Assembly: GCF_003473485.1 (NCBI RefSeq)
Contig: NC_053048.1
Location: 36,762,755-36,826,754, forward strand
Direction: 5' to 3'
From: Medicago truncatula
Taxonomy: Eukaryota > Streptophyta > Magnoliopsida > Fabales > Fabaceae
Length of the DNA stretch: 64,000 bases
The translations under genes were made by a program, and so were the position numbers. The stretch's first letter is position 1. Each line of letters begins with the position of its first letter. The notes under the pieces were generated by a model that saw only the letters and a list, made by a program, of their open reading frames with translations, did not search any database and was not told the origin of the DNA. Of this stretch, positions 12,287-24,606 are shown one piece after another.

Positions 12287-14054
12287 TCACCACTGTTACT
12301 ATTCTCTCCCAGTCCCACCAATGTTTTATGTCCTAGCGTTGCCTAGCCTTTGGTTTTTTGAACTTTTTTATTTTCTTCTAAATTTCTAGAATTCAGTTCT
12401 TCACATTAATTTGTAAGAACCTATTATTATATTTGCTGAAATAATCTCAGGTTGGCTATAGTTGTAAATTATTTACTATCATTTTAGGTGTTCTTTTTTG
12501 TAGAAAATAAAATTATTTATAGTTATTAGTATTTATCAATGGTTGTTGTATATTAGTGTGCCATGCAGTACAACTCATTTGGTCCATCCATACTATAAGT
12601 TACATATATTCATACTAACATCATACTGATTTTGTGGATATAGTAGCTTTCTTCAACCCAAACCACTGCTAGGACTAGACAATGCTCAACACTGCCTTTG
12701 TGCAAGCTGGGGCACCCCAATCAACTTCAAGATGGTGATCCAAAGTTAGAGAGTTGCCCTTTAGGCACCCTCTAATTGCTCAAAAATCCAAAACAGCAAT
12801 TAAGTGCCGTTCGACACTATTTATATCAGTTTAACTGATTCGAAAAATCCTCCGAACGGTAGTTATCTACTATTGGAGTATTTTCTCCAGTTTAGAGTGT
12901 CTGAGAACAAACCAAGAGTGCTTAAAGAGCATAAGTAAAGTGGAGTATCTGAAGTTAAGAAATAGCCCTTTCGTGCCACCCAAACACACTGAGCCGCACT
13001 CAGTTTGGATTGGGCCGACTAAGTAAGACAAAAAAATTTTAGAGCTATATGTCCCACCCCTAACGCACAATATCTTAATAATGTTAAACCCTGTTATAAA
13101 CTATGATGTGTATGTTGAGTGTAGTGTTGACAATCAAATGATCTAAGACTTTGTAGTACAACTCTCAATTTGGTCCATGAAAACATGAACATACCAATAT
13201 GGTTTTTGATTATGTAAAATATTTCTCAAATCCATCATTCTATGAATGGCCGTTGTTAAAAAGCTGTGAATAGTGACAATGTGTCCATTAAATGCATTGT
13301 TGATAGTCCTCATCATGGAGAAAAGGAATACAATACATTTGAACTTGTAAAATACATAGCGCAATAATGTGCTCTAACCCTTGTCCATCTCTTTTTATTC
13401 TTGCTTACACTTATCTTTATCTTTGCGATATTATGCATCGTGAAGAAAACAATTGTTCCTTATGGTTCACGTTGGAGTGGTGAAAATGTACATGTTGCTC
13501 GCTATTCATCTTCGATTCTATTTTGTGTTTTTTTTAATATGAATGGTGACCATTTTGATTTAAATTGATTTGTGAGACGAAATACAATTATTTTCTTCGC
13601 AATGTACACCTTTTACTAGTTGATTTAGGGCATATATATATTGCCCTACTCTTTTGAAAATTTTAAATATCATTTTTTTCTATGACTAAGACTTACAACA
13701 GTACATTTAATGGACACATGTTTAGTTAATTCACATTCACAAAAAGATGACCAACTAGATTGAAATGTTCATATCCTCAAGGATCAAATTGAAAACTTGC
13801 TTCAACATTACACTTAATAGACACGTCATCAACATTAACAAGATCAGAAAAGTTGAGTTAAATTAAATCAGAAAAAACCGAACAAAAGTGCTTTGATTAG
13901 AACGACAGAACTTAGTTAACAAGAAGTCAAATACGTGACATGTTCTGCAGATAGGACCAAAGGAATCTCCGTCCTTGTTTGCTTCCTTTGCATTCTCTAT
14001 CTATTGTCTTTTTTCACAAAATTGCGTCACATAGTTATCAACATCATTGATTTG
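12287..14054. other. Intergenic spacer between iminopeptidase and LCB kinase
   Basis: The 3' UTR of the upstream gene extends perhaps to ~12550 (AT-rich, several AATAAA-like hexamers). The rest holds only short ORFs without family signatures. No repeat boundary was resolved. Confidence 0.5.
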
Positions 14055-14081
14055 ATGATAGCATTGGGAAGAGGATTTTCC

Positions 14082-17000
14082 ATGGCAACCACCATGGTTT
14101 TCAGATCAGAGCTTCAACCTATCACCCCGGAACGCTTCCTTGGCATTGATTCATCTTCTTCTTCTCGTCGTAGGGACCTCGTTTTCATCGTCAACCCTCA
14201 AGGTCTTTTTCTTATTCTCTCTTTGGGTTCTCATTGAGAAAAAAAAAAAAAAAACATTTTTCTTAGTTTTTTTAACTTAACTGAATAATGGGTTGTAATT
14301 AGAATTACATCATTATTTTGCAAATCAATGAAATACCCATTATTCATATGGTGATAAAGTTTAAATTTTTGGAACATAATTGGTTAATTGCCACTCAACT
14401 TTAAAGTTAGCTATGAAGCACAAACTCGAACATGATATAGACATAGACACCAATAATAATATGAGAAAATGACGTAATTCAATATAATCACATGTGTTTG
14501 TGTCATGTTGGTGTTGGACATTGAAAGGTGTCCAGTCACGTTTTCGATCACAAGTGTCGGTGTTACATAGATAGTTAGTTAATGAGTGCGTGAGTGAAGT
14601 GGTGTATAGTGAAGAGAATTTGTTAAAATTGTGATGCAAGTAACTTGGGTTGTAGGTGCTAATGGAAGGACGGGTAGAGAATGGAGGAAGCTTGTTCCAT
14701 ATCTAAGGTCTCGCCTTGGTAAAGAATGCAATGTGAGTCATGCTTTTATTGTGTCATGACTCATGAGTGTTTGTTTTATTTTTGTGTATTTCGGATTTTT
14801 CATGATACATGTGTTTTTTTCCCTTTTTGATTTTTGAATAGATATTCGAATCCTTAACTTCAGGCCCTTGTCATGCTATTGACATAACTAGAGAGGTTAG
14901 TTTGAAGGGTTTGAAATGCATTTCTACATGCTTTAGGGCAAAATTAGGTGCTTCTTTATAGGTGTTCTTCTCCAATCATAACACATCACGTGTATTAAAT
15001 TTTTGGGTTAAATTTAAATTTAAAATGATTCTGTTTTTACAATTGGATACACGATCCATGTGTTGAACTTTGTTTGGAGAACAGTAGGAACAACATACAA
15101 GGAACTGCACCTAAGTTTAGTCCTAAGCTATATTGTTTCGAATGAGTCCTAAGCTATACCCTCGTGTTATATAGGCTATAAGGGAAGGGGCTGATGCTGT
15201 CATTGCTGTTGGAGGTGATGGAACACTTCATGAGGTATAGACTGTTTTCTTTTTATTTGTTGCCAAAGTGAATTTTTCAGTAGTTTCTACTTACTGTCGT
15301 ATGAGAAAGGGTGAAATCAAGCTTGCTTTTCATCTTTTTGTTGTAAAACATATTTAGTTGATGGTAAGCATAATTGTTGTTGAATTTGTACATTCTTTCT
15401 TGTTTTGCGCCTAATATACCTCATCTCATTACTAGCAGGTTGTTAATGGGTTTTTCTGGGCTGGAAAACCTGTTACTAGTCAAATGAATGAGTCTACGCG
15501 TTCAACTGCTCTTGGTGTGAGTAGCAGCATCCAGATTGCTATGTTCTTGGTTTTAATTCAATGCATGTGATTTTAGATTCTCAAATCCCTAATAAATATC
15601 TTAAATGGTGTTATTATTAACTATGTTCTGCCTTTATGCAGCTCATCCCCTTGGGAACTGGTTCTGATTTTGCAAGAACATTTGGATGGTTAGTTTTTGT
15701 TTTTTATATTTACACTCATTTTGCACCTCTATATATTGAAGTAAAAGGAAACATCTGATGACTCTTTTCCAGGAAAAATGATCCTTGTGAGGCCGTTGAA
15801 CGTGTTGCTAGAGGTTTGTTCTTTTTCTTGTTTTAAAATTGGTATTTTGTTTTTTTTTGAAGAAAAATCGGTATTTTGTTTTATCCTAGCTGTATCATAG
15901 CCCTAGCATGGAGAAGCTAGCTTCGCATCTTATGTTGCTACAAATTCATTTAGTTTTGCTCTTAATTCATTCTAATATATTTTTTCTTTGGATCCAACTC
16001 CTTTAAAATGAACGATTCACTTTAGAGGGTAAAGTAAGTAATCTTAACTATTGATAAATAAGTCAAATGGTTGATATTTCATGTCTTTGAATATCAACTA
16101 TTGATTTTCTCATCAACGGTTGAGATGTCTTACTATACCTACTAGAGTGAGAGCTCATTTTAGAGGAAACATATCCTTTTTCTTTAGGGTTGAGATCAAA
16201 GATAGATGTCGGCGTTATCACTGGAGAAAGTTGTGAACATCATTACTTCGTAAATATTGCTGACATTCATTTGTAAGGCTAACTTTGAAATGTCAGAATA
16301 TAAGCATAACAACAGAGGAATCATATCTAAATGCACACTTGACCAAATTTTGCAGGAGTGCGAAGGCAGGTTTTCATGCTGCTAGGTACAAGAGATTCGG
16401 AAAATTGTGCTATGTCATTGGTGCATTGCAAGCCTTCATGGGGCATCAAAATCATGATCTGAGAGTCAAGGTCAGTATTAGTTTTTCACCCTTGCTATGA
16501 AAGGTATTATGGAAAATTGTCTACAGTGGTCATGTAAAAGTTTAGCTCTTCCATAACCTTTATGTACGCACACTAGAAGTGTCACACTAGTTTTATAATA
16601 TATGTTTAAGTGCAGTTCAATGAAGGCGAGTGGGTTAAATGTCCTCAAGTGACAGCCGTTTGTGTTGGTAATGCAAAATACTTTGGCGGCGGCATGAAAA
16701 TTACACCAAATGCTGATCCTTTCACTGGAAATTTAGAGGTGAAAACACCTTTCTATATGTTCTCAATGATGAAGATTATCATCTGTCTTTAGTGATCTGT
16801 TGGCTAATATTTCTAAACTCCTACTCATCTTCTATTGAAGTTTACATTTTCATATTAATTCTGCAGGTTGTGATTCTTCAGGATTTCAAGTGGTATGATT
16901 TTGTCCTGAAATTACATAAGCTTTACAACGGGACACATCTCTCAGTTAAAAATGTATCTACAAGAAGGTATAATCTTTTTTCAAAGATGGAAACATACCT

Positions 17001-17668
17001 TTATGGTTAGTTACTAAGGTTTAGATGGCCAATGACTTTGATTTTGGATTACATGGTCTTGTCATTTTCGAACACAATTTTTTTTTAATAAGTATTGTTT
17101 GTGTATAGTCTTTTGAAGTTGCCTGGTTATCTTCATCCCAATGATTCATGCTATTTTCACACACATTATCCACTATAGCCAATTTTATCTTGATGGCAGA
17201 ATTTGGACAAAGTATACATTGCTGTATATATTGGTTTAGACTTTAGTTTACATAACATTTTCTTTGCATTGAATGCGCTGAACTCCAATTAACAAGAAAT
17301 TTATTTGCAAGAAATGTTCCGCAACACAATTTTGCAATTTTTTTTTATTTGTTTTGTTGGGATTGGTTATTAACTTGTTAGGACAGTTTCCGATATGTGC
17401 TAATGCTACATTTTACAGCTCAATGGAAGCTTAGTTAGTATTTAGCTTTTATTATTATTTCCCCGGCCCTAGCTTGTTTCCTTTTAGGCCTGTTTAGGTT
17501 TGTGGTTATACTCATTTGGAGTGTTGTTTGTATTGTAGTGTACATTCTATTGAGGTGGAGGATATCTCGGGCCAGGGTGGCATCTATATTCAATCCGATG
17601 GAGAGCATTTGGGATTCCTTCCAAAAAAGATTAGTGTTCTTCCTGCTGCTGTTGAGATGATATTTTGA
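14082..17668 (+). CDS. Sphingoid long-chain-base kinase / DAGK-catalytic-domain protein (LCBK2-like)
   Basis: Lipid kinase of the diacylglycerol-kinase catalytic fold, expected to phosphorylate sphingoid long-chain bases. It resembles the Arabidopsis protein annotated as mitochondrial LCB kinase 2 (At2g46090, from memory). Twelve exons: 14082-14202, 14656-14732, 14842-14895, 15175-15234, 15439-15516, 15642-15688, 15773-15813, 16188-16272, 16356-16470, 16616-16738, 16867-16967 and 17539-17668, giving 343 residues. FIVNPQGANGRTG opens the domain. GGDGTLHE (97-104) is the nucleotide-binding motif, and [11 protein letters not shown] (133-143) is the second conserved block. [13 protein letters not shown] and QSDGEHLG follow in the C-terminal half. 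Met at 14082 has a good start context (CCATGGC); in-frame ATGs at 14055 and 13935 are alternatives that would extend the N-terminus. The Arg/Ser-rich N-terminus is compatible with organelle import. The family is certain; the lipid substrate is inferred. Confidence 0.92.
14411..14570. mobile_element. MITE-like element in LCB-kinase intron 1 (TGAAGCA family)
   Basis: It begins CTATGAAGCAC and ends GTGTCGGTGTTACATAG, the inverted ends seen in the intronic copies at 233-377 and 45626-45837. The interior keeps GTGTTGGACA and GGTGTCC motifs. Confidence 0.5.
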
Positions 17669-20625
17669 TCCTTCTGGAGTATAACAAATTTGACAAAAAA
17701 AGAGATAATGCTGTTCATGCCTTGTGATTTGCTAGATTTACAGAGGAAGATTTTGTTTCCATTGTGTAGGAACTAGAGTAGATTTCATTCCTTTTTCATG
17801 GTCTGATGGAGATCAGAGAAGTCATAACTTTGAATTAGCGATGGGTTGACATTTAATTTATTCAATTACTGTAACATGTTTCTATAGTTTTAGAATGTAA
17901 AAAAATGTATAGATTGGAAGTTTAAAATAGTCATCATTTATTTGTCTCCAAAATTCAAAACTCCTTTGTTTAATAAGTCAAAATTATATTGTTTTAATAG
18001 AGGGTAGTCATTGGTGGTTGAGCTAACTGATAAGTATACTATATTACCATCATGTGTAGAAAGCAGTGCTTGTTTTTCTCAGCTTATGTTCTTCAAGATT
18101 CATCCTTTTTTGTCGTGCCATAAGTGGTATCTGTTGTAAATTTGTTGGAGGGGGTGGCGGATCTAGAGAGTACTGTGAAATTGATGTGGGCAGTGTTTAA
18201 ACTTTATGAAAACTTCCATACTTGGATTGGAATCATATCATTCAAAAGCTAGCTAGCTTCTTGATCTTGAACCATCCAACCCACTTCACCAATACAAATA
18301 CATGTTATTCTATCAGTGACCACTGATTTTGAAAGGACATTGGTCTATTTTCTGTTAGAATAAGTAGTAATTTGTTGTCTTCGGAACAAATGCATATTTA
18401 CAAGCAAATTAATAGCATGAATAAATATTTTGTGCCAACATGCTATGTGACCATACTGATACATCAAGATTCATCAAATTATAAGAAATTGAATTTCTGT
18501 TTCAACCCAAGAAAGAAAAAAAGAAAAAAAAAATATTGAAATTGTATGTTTTCTGTTTTCCCATATTTTCTTTGTTACTTGGAAAATGAATTTTAAAATT
18601 GTTGACACCAAACTCACATATTTATTGTTGAGTTTAATTAGTATACTCTGTTAATGTATAATTATTTTACATATGTATCCAATGCAATGTTGCCACGTCA
18701 ACTAATGAATATGTCAGCTCATGTATTTTGATATTCATTAATTGACGTGACAACGCATCGTTGGATGCATGTGTAAAATAATTGTACACTGACAGACATA
18801 GTATACTAATGCGTCTCTTAAGAAGAGAAAATCAAGCTAAGTTAGTTTTTTGAGATAGCAAAAGGCTTTTAAATGTCAGACTTTAGTGTTAAAATTGGTA
18901 GATGTAGGAACTATAATCAAAATTCACCTATTTTATCCTTATTTTCTTATAGCCTTAATGCAATAAATAGTTGTCATGGTAGTTGTGATGTTGATAGTGT
19001 AATGTAATTGGCTTCCCCTTTTTTAGTTTGATATAGTCAGTGTTTGAATAGATATTTATCGTTTATGATGTTCACCAAACTATATAGTAGTATTGTTTGG
19101 AGTCCAAAGTAGCAGTTTTAGTAATTTTTCTAGCAAGTTCAACCAATCAAATTAGCTATCAGTTTAAACACACTTGTTGAATTACTAGTCATGTAACTCA
19201 TGTTTTCTTTATTACTTGACTGCTTAATAACTTTACCATATTATGCTAAATTTTCATGGTATAAGGTATCAAAATCGGTGGTCTAATATGCACTACCCAC
19301 CATACCATTATTTAAGGTTACGTATATAATTAAAACTTGAGTATTTATGTTTAACTGTCCACATTTTCTGTTTCTACAAGCTATCCCTTTTTATTTGGTT
19401 TCATTGGTTTTATTCTGCCTCGCCAAGGATAATAAATTATGCTTATAGGCCAATTCTCTGATGCATAAAGTGAGATAAGTTTTTCATCATATATACAGTT
19501 GTTTTTATTATTGAGTCAATAAATTTTATCATTAAATTAAATGAAGAAGGATAAGATTTATTTATCAAATGATATGGAAAATTAAACTTGTGCACCGGAC
19601 ACGAATAATTGACTTGTGTACATTAGACAAAACTGTGTTTATAACATTATATAATAGCTTTTGCAAAAAAAGAAACATTATATAACAGGATTTTACTTTG
19701 ATTTGAGAAAACAGTTTTAATATTTTCAAAAGTAAGGTGATTGAGTTCAACTAGGTTAAGCTATTGTAACAAAAAAAACTAGGTTAACCTCATCATTTTC
19801 CTCTATCTTTTCTCTCCTATCACTCTCAATTTTTTTTGTTAGAGGGATGTTTGTGGAAGAGGGTTGAACCTAAAAAATTACACCTCCATAGTGGGCAACT
19901 TTGCAGCATCAACCTGCAAGAAAACACCAAGACCAATAGTTGTCATCATCTTGGTTAACAAATATATGTATCTGTAATTTTTTTTTGTTTGTACATGTGC
20001 AAAATTTAATTGTATAATTAGTTTGTAATCATCAAATAAATTATTCAATTAAAATTTATCATTTTATGTTTAAGTATATCCCATGAAAGTAACATCAAAG
20101 TTTTAAATATTAACCAAGATAAGCAAAACTATAGTAACATCAAATAAATTATTCAATTAAAATTTTCTATCTCATGACATAAGCAAAATTATACTACTTA
20201 ATGCAAGTTTTATAGGTAGGTAAACGGTCCATCAATTTCAACACATGTGTGAGATGAAGTGGTGGCCTAGAGAATGTATATCATGTATGATGATTGATCA
20301 TGCATACCATAGAAGCATATAACTTATAAGTGTGGAATATATCCTCTAAAAAAAAAGTGTGGAATATATATGCATATATAGTATGTATCTCTTGTCTTGC
20401 ACCCTATGATAAACTCAACTAAATTCAACTACTTCAGCTCAACTGCCCTACAAGCTTTCACATAACACATAACAAATATACGTGCCCCATATATATGCAT
20501 TTAATTTTTTCTCTTACTTTTCGTTATCATCAATGCATTCTAGTGCTACCATCTCAATATGTGGTACATGTATGTGAATATGGTTGCCAAACCTCTTCTA
20601 CCTTCCACCATCTTATTTTCCCCCT
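17669..20625. other. Intergenic spacer and WRKY promoter region
   Basis: The 3' UTR of the LCB kinase lies at the start. One MITE (18630-18817) is resolved. The remainder is AT-rich, with only short ORFs (for example 19565-19750 on the minus strand) that look random. Confidence 0.5.
18630..18817. mobile_element. MITE with ~80-bp TIRs (GAGTTTAATTAGTATACT family)
   Basis: The left arm (GAGTTTAATTAGTATACTC...) and the inverted right arm (GAGACGCATTAGTATACTA...) pair for about 80 bases each, leaving almost no loop. Both arms share AATTATTTTACA and a CACGTCAA block. A second copy lies in the WRKY intron (22761-22990), and a half copy at 60865-60918. Confidence 0.82.
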
Positions 20626-20632
20626 TATAAAT
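20626..20632 (+). promoter_or_regulatory. TATA box of the group IIc WRKY gene
   Basis: TATAAAT within CCCCTTATAAATTTC, 57 bases before the ATG at 20689. This places transcription start near 20655-20660 with a short leader. Confidence 0.6.
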
Positions 20633-20688
20633 TTCAACACTAGAACATTTTCATAATTTTCTCTCTTCATTGGAATCAAGAGTTCTCA

Positions 20689-23475
20689 ATGGAAAGCCAA
20701 GACCCACCAAACCTAACACCACCATTAATGAATATACCATCACCACAAACTCAAAACAATAATACTTCTCTCCCCTTCTTCTTTACACCTTCTTTACAAA
20801 ATTACCCTTTGGAATCACAAGATCAAGGCCTTGGTGGTATTGAGTGGGGTAACTTTTTCTTAGGTCAAAACAACAATAACTTGCTTGTTGGGGATGCTAA
20901 GGAGACATTAAAAGTTGATAATATTCAACAATGCACTTCATCTTCTTCTAATTTGGTAATCCATAATAATGAAAGTGGGAGTTATCAACTACATGAAGAA
21001 GAAAAGGGAAACAAGTTAGAGGAGAAAAGGGTTAAAGGTGGGAGAGTGAAGAAGACCACAAAAGTGCCAAGGTTTGCATTTCAGACAAGAAGTGTTGATG
21101 ATATTTTGGATGATGGTTATCGTTGGAGGAAATATGGACAAAAAGCTGTCAAGAACAGCAAGTATCCCAGGTATAAAATGCATGTTTGTGTGTGAAATCA
21201 TCATTTGGTTTTCTTCTATGTTGCATATATATTGCACCCTCAATTTCAAACTTAACAAAATTATTCTTTCGTATGCATTATCTTGATTATTTTTTCAATG
21301 CTATAGTATATGAATATTACATTTCTAAGGAGAAGTATATATAAAACCTATATTACATTTTTATGAATCAAATATTTGCATATATTTTGATATTTAACAT
21401 ATATACATATATAGACACATAATTATAGGTCAAATAAATCAATCTAACTAGAACAAAATACTAAATTTTAACTTTAGGCGTATGAATTAAATTAATTACC
21501 CTCCAAACATTAAGAAGGGTACATTTTTTTTGACAAAAGAGGGGTACACTTTGTTAAAGCGAAATATCGTGACCTTGTGGATTATACATCGTAACCATTG
21601 CAATTGCAATATTATTTGAAAATTGGAAAGAAAAATAAAAATTTGAGGGGATCTATTGGTATTTTAAAAGAAAAGTAAACATCCAATTTCTTCTCTAAAA
21701 TTTAATAAAATCTGTCTATTATTAAAAGAAGAGAAAATGTCCAATTTCTTCTCTAAAATTGTAGGACTAGTCATCATAGTTTCCAAAATTATCAATGTTT
21801 CAAAATAGTTTCTAGAATTGCAAAATGTTGGTTCATATTAAATTTCACTTTATAGTTTCAAATGTATCTCTGTCCATTGTCACTATAATATTTACAAATA
21901 TAAATGAAGGGTCGATTTTGATGAATGTCTTGCAATTGCAAGAATCATCTTAAAATATTGTTAACGTAGACGATTGAAATAATGATAATACTACACTCAT
22001 TAAAACAAGGAGCATGTTAATTCGTGTCCTAAACATAAGTTAAGAAGTTAAAAATGAAATTACTCCTAAATGACAAGTTTTATATTCAAAAGATAATTTT
22101 TAAAACTTTTAAGATATTGAATGGACAGTTTTCAAGATTTTTTTTATATATATGGTTTCTTAATTAACTTATGTCTTTAGGGCACAAGATAACATTTCTC
22201 TTAAAATAATAACAATAATAATTATAATAAACTTTTCTGATTTTATTCTTTTAAGTCCCTGAAAAAAATTTATACTTTAATAAACGTTCTATTTGTTTGA
22301 CAATAAGCTAGCTTATAAGCTCGTATAGAAGACTAATTTGGTAACCGTCATTTTCGGTAAATTAATTTTATTAAACACTACAAATTCAATAACTAACTTA
22401 TCTGCCATCAAATAGTTCATCAGCTATCTTTTATAAACTATAGCTTATAAGTTATCTGCTATACTTTTTAAACTAAGGCTTAATACTTCTTAGTTGTTAT
22501 GCTCTCAATTATAAGCATACAAAAACAAACATCAAAACCAATGAAGTTAATTATTGTAACAAATTTTGAATATTTTTTTTTAAATATACTTTGATTAGAA
22601 ATTGTGAGATATTAAATACATTTACCAGTTATTAAAAAGACAAATAATTTATATAAAGGTGAAAAAGTCATTTAAATAGTAAATGCATCGTAAAAGTTGT
22701 AATTTTTTTTGGTTATAAATGAATAAAAAAATAGGAAAAGTATTTGTTACCTTTATTGAGGAGTTTAATTAGTATATTCTATCGATGTACAATTATTTTA
22801 CACATGCATTCGGTGATGTTGTGTCACGTCAATTAACGAATATAATATGTCATATGTTTTCATATTAATCAATTAACGTGACACTATATCATTAGATGCA
22901 CGTGGAAAATCACTACAACAAAAAAAATTCACTAAAAAAAAAGATGTATTTGGAAAATAATAGTACACCGACAAAGTAATGAAATTTTTTATTGAGTAGT
23001 GATACTCTCTATCTCTCTTAATTTCGCTTTCTTGATAATTTTATAAATTTTAATAGAGAGAGAGAGAGAGTGAAAATAAGAGAGTGAATTAGAGAATAGC
23101 AAATGAGAGATCGAAGCTCATGATCAATATCTCTTTTAGGTTTTGTTTTTGTATCATGTGATATCCCTTTTTCAGTCTTCGATGTTGTGGTTAGCTTCTT
23201 CTACTTTACTTGTTGTTGACTTCCTCTCTTTGGTGTATTGGGATCACTAAATGATTTGTTTTCTTGATTCATAAATTTGCATTGGTAAATTATAAAGAAG
23301 CTACTATCGATGCACACATCACACATGCAACGTGAAGAAACAAGTGCAAAGGCTATCAAAAGATACTAGCATTGTGGTGACTACTTATGAGGGAATTCAC
23401 AACCACCCATGCGAGAAGCTGATGGAAACTCTAACTCCTCTTCTAAAGCAAATACAGTTTCTTGCTAGTTTGTAA
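20689..23475 (+). CDS. WRKY transcription factor, group IIc (WRKY24/43/56-like)
   Basis: Nuclear W-box-binding factor of 219 residues in two exons, 20689-21170 and 23298-23475. The N-terminal ~110 residues are Asn/Ser/Pro-rich and lack a recognised domain, followed by a basic Lys/Arg stretch. WRKYGQK is at residues 146-152. The intron splits the Arg codon after KYP. Exon 2 starts [10 protein letters not shown] and gives C166-X4-C171-X23-H195-X-H197, the group IIc finger. The tail [10 protein letters not shown]...[11 protein letters not shown] matches the WRKY24/43/56 subgroup. The acceptor (TATAAAG before AAGCTAC) has a poor pyrimidine tract but is the only one restoring frame and motif. The 2127-bp intron contains a MITE (22761-22990), a (GA)n run near 23053-23070 and no ORF of note. 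Confidence in exon 1 is very high, in exon 2 high. Confidence 0.92.
22761..22990. mobile_element. MITE in WRKY intron, second copy of the 18630 family
   Basis: It starts GAGTTTAATTAGTATATTC and carries the same ATTATTTTACACATGC and GTCACGTCAATTAA blocks. The right arm is interrupted at 22911-22950 by a 40-bp insertion. Confidence 0.78.
22911..22950. mobile_element. 40-bp insertion with CACTA-like start and 8-bp direct repeats
   Basis: TGGAAAAT occurs at 22903-22910 and again at 22951-22958, bracketing a 40-bp segment that begins CACTACAACAAAAAAAATT. The bracketed piece interrupts an otherwise continuous MITE arm. The start resembles CACTA transposon ends, but an 8-bp duplication is not CACTA-like, so the class is open. 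Confidence 0.55.
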
Positions 23476-23704
23476 TTGTGAAATTGTTTTTCTTTTATAT
23501 ACAAAAAGCTACCTACATGTATGCACGTACATATCAAGTATTAACTTTATTTATCTTTGGCTTTCTAATGGTTGATGTTGTAATTGTAATCTCTAAGTAC
23601 ACTTAATATACTTGCTAAAGTGCTTAATTTGTACTATATTGAATCAAAATATCGATCAATGCCTATATATAATCATATGTATGTCTAATTAATTAATAAA
23701 ATAA

Positions 23705-24606
23705 TAGAGTAAATAGTCAATTATCCATCTGAAATTGTAAGTTTCGTCAATTACTCTCCTGAAATTAACAAAACTTCAATTACCCTCTGAAATTGCATAA
23801 CATTAATCAATTGACGTTTTGCAAATGCCCCCGAACTTAAAATTTTATATATTTTTTTTCTTATACTTGACTCAAAAGATATTAAATGCAAACAAGGAAG
23901 CTTGAGAAATGCATTTAGGATTCAAGGAAGAGTTTAAAGAGTTACTTGGTGAATGGTACTATGGTAAAGGAGGATTACCAAAAGTGCTTATTGAAATGAA
24001 ATACATTGGTGGAGTTGAGGAAATTCAGAAACTTCATGATGACAAGAAACTTGAGAAATTACTTGATTGTTGTGAAAGGATTAATGACATTGAAGGAGGT
24101 GATGGTGGATGTGAGGCTTGTGGTGATATAAAGTTTGTTCCTTGTGAAACATGTTATGGAAGTTGTAAAATCTACTATGAAGGTGATTATGAAGAAGATG
24201 ATAATTGTGAGGTTTGTGGGTGAGTGTGGATTTCAAAGGTGTTCTCATTGCAATGAAAATGGCCTAATAAGATGTTTCATGTGTTGTTTCTAGTTCCATA
24301 TTTCATTTTGACATTTGACAATGAAAATGGCCTAATTTAATTGTTAATTGTTTGTCTTTAATATCTTTTGAGTCAATGATAAGAAAAAAATATATAAATT
24401 TTTAAGTTTGGAGGACATTTTGCACATAAGTGCAAAACTTCAGGGGGGTATTTGCAAAACATCATGTTGGCTAACAGAAGAATTTGACGGAGAGGGTAAA
24501 TTGATTAATGTTGTGCAATTTTAGAGGGTAATTGAAGTTTTGTTAATTTCAGGAGAGTAATTGACGAAACTTACAATTTCAAAAGGCCAATTGCTTATTT
24601 ACTCTA
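23705..24606. mobile_element. Long-TIR element (Pack-MULE-like) carrying a glutaredoxin-like gene fragment
   Basis: The left arm (TAGAGTAAATAGTCAATT...) and inverted right arm (TAGAGTAAATAAGCAATT...) match closely. Shared blocks include GTAAGTTTCGTCAATTACTC and AACAAAACTTCAATTACCCTC. The arms are about 190 and 255 bases; the left lacks roughly 60 bases present in the right. Between them sit ~450 bases of gene-derived sequence (see 23909-24293). Only AAAATA is shared by the flanks, so no clean TSD is shown. Confidence 0.8.
23909..24293 (+). pseudogene. Captured fragment of a plant glutaredoxin-like (GRX domain + Cys-rich tail) gene
   Basis: The open frame 23909-24223 encodes 104 residues. It has the C-terminal half of the glutaredoxin fold (GFKEEFKELLGEW, LPKVLIEMKYIGGVEEI, LHDDKKLEKLL), then the cysteine-rich extension typical of this plant family (CEACGDIKFVPCETCYGSCK). 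It stops at TGA 24221-24223. One base on, the +1 frame (from GAG 24222) continues the family pattern as ECGFQRCSHCNENGLIRC to TAG 24291-24293, so a single-base insertion broke the reading frame. The N-terminal part with the redox-active cysteine site is missing, and TGA lies in frame just upstream of the first ATG. The fragment lies exactly between the TIRs of 23705-24606 and uses no intron. It could be expressed, but it should not act as a thiol oxidoreductase. Confidence 0.82.

Noticed and set aside
13935-14081. Longer N-terminus for the LCB kinase
   Set aside because: The extra residues are hydrophobic and unlike the family as I recall it; the 14082 ATG has the better start context.
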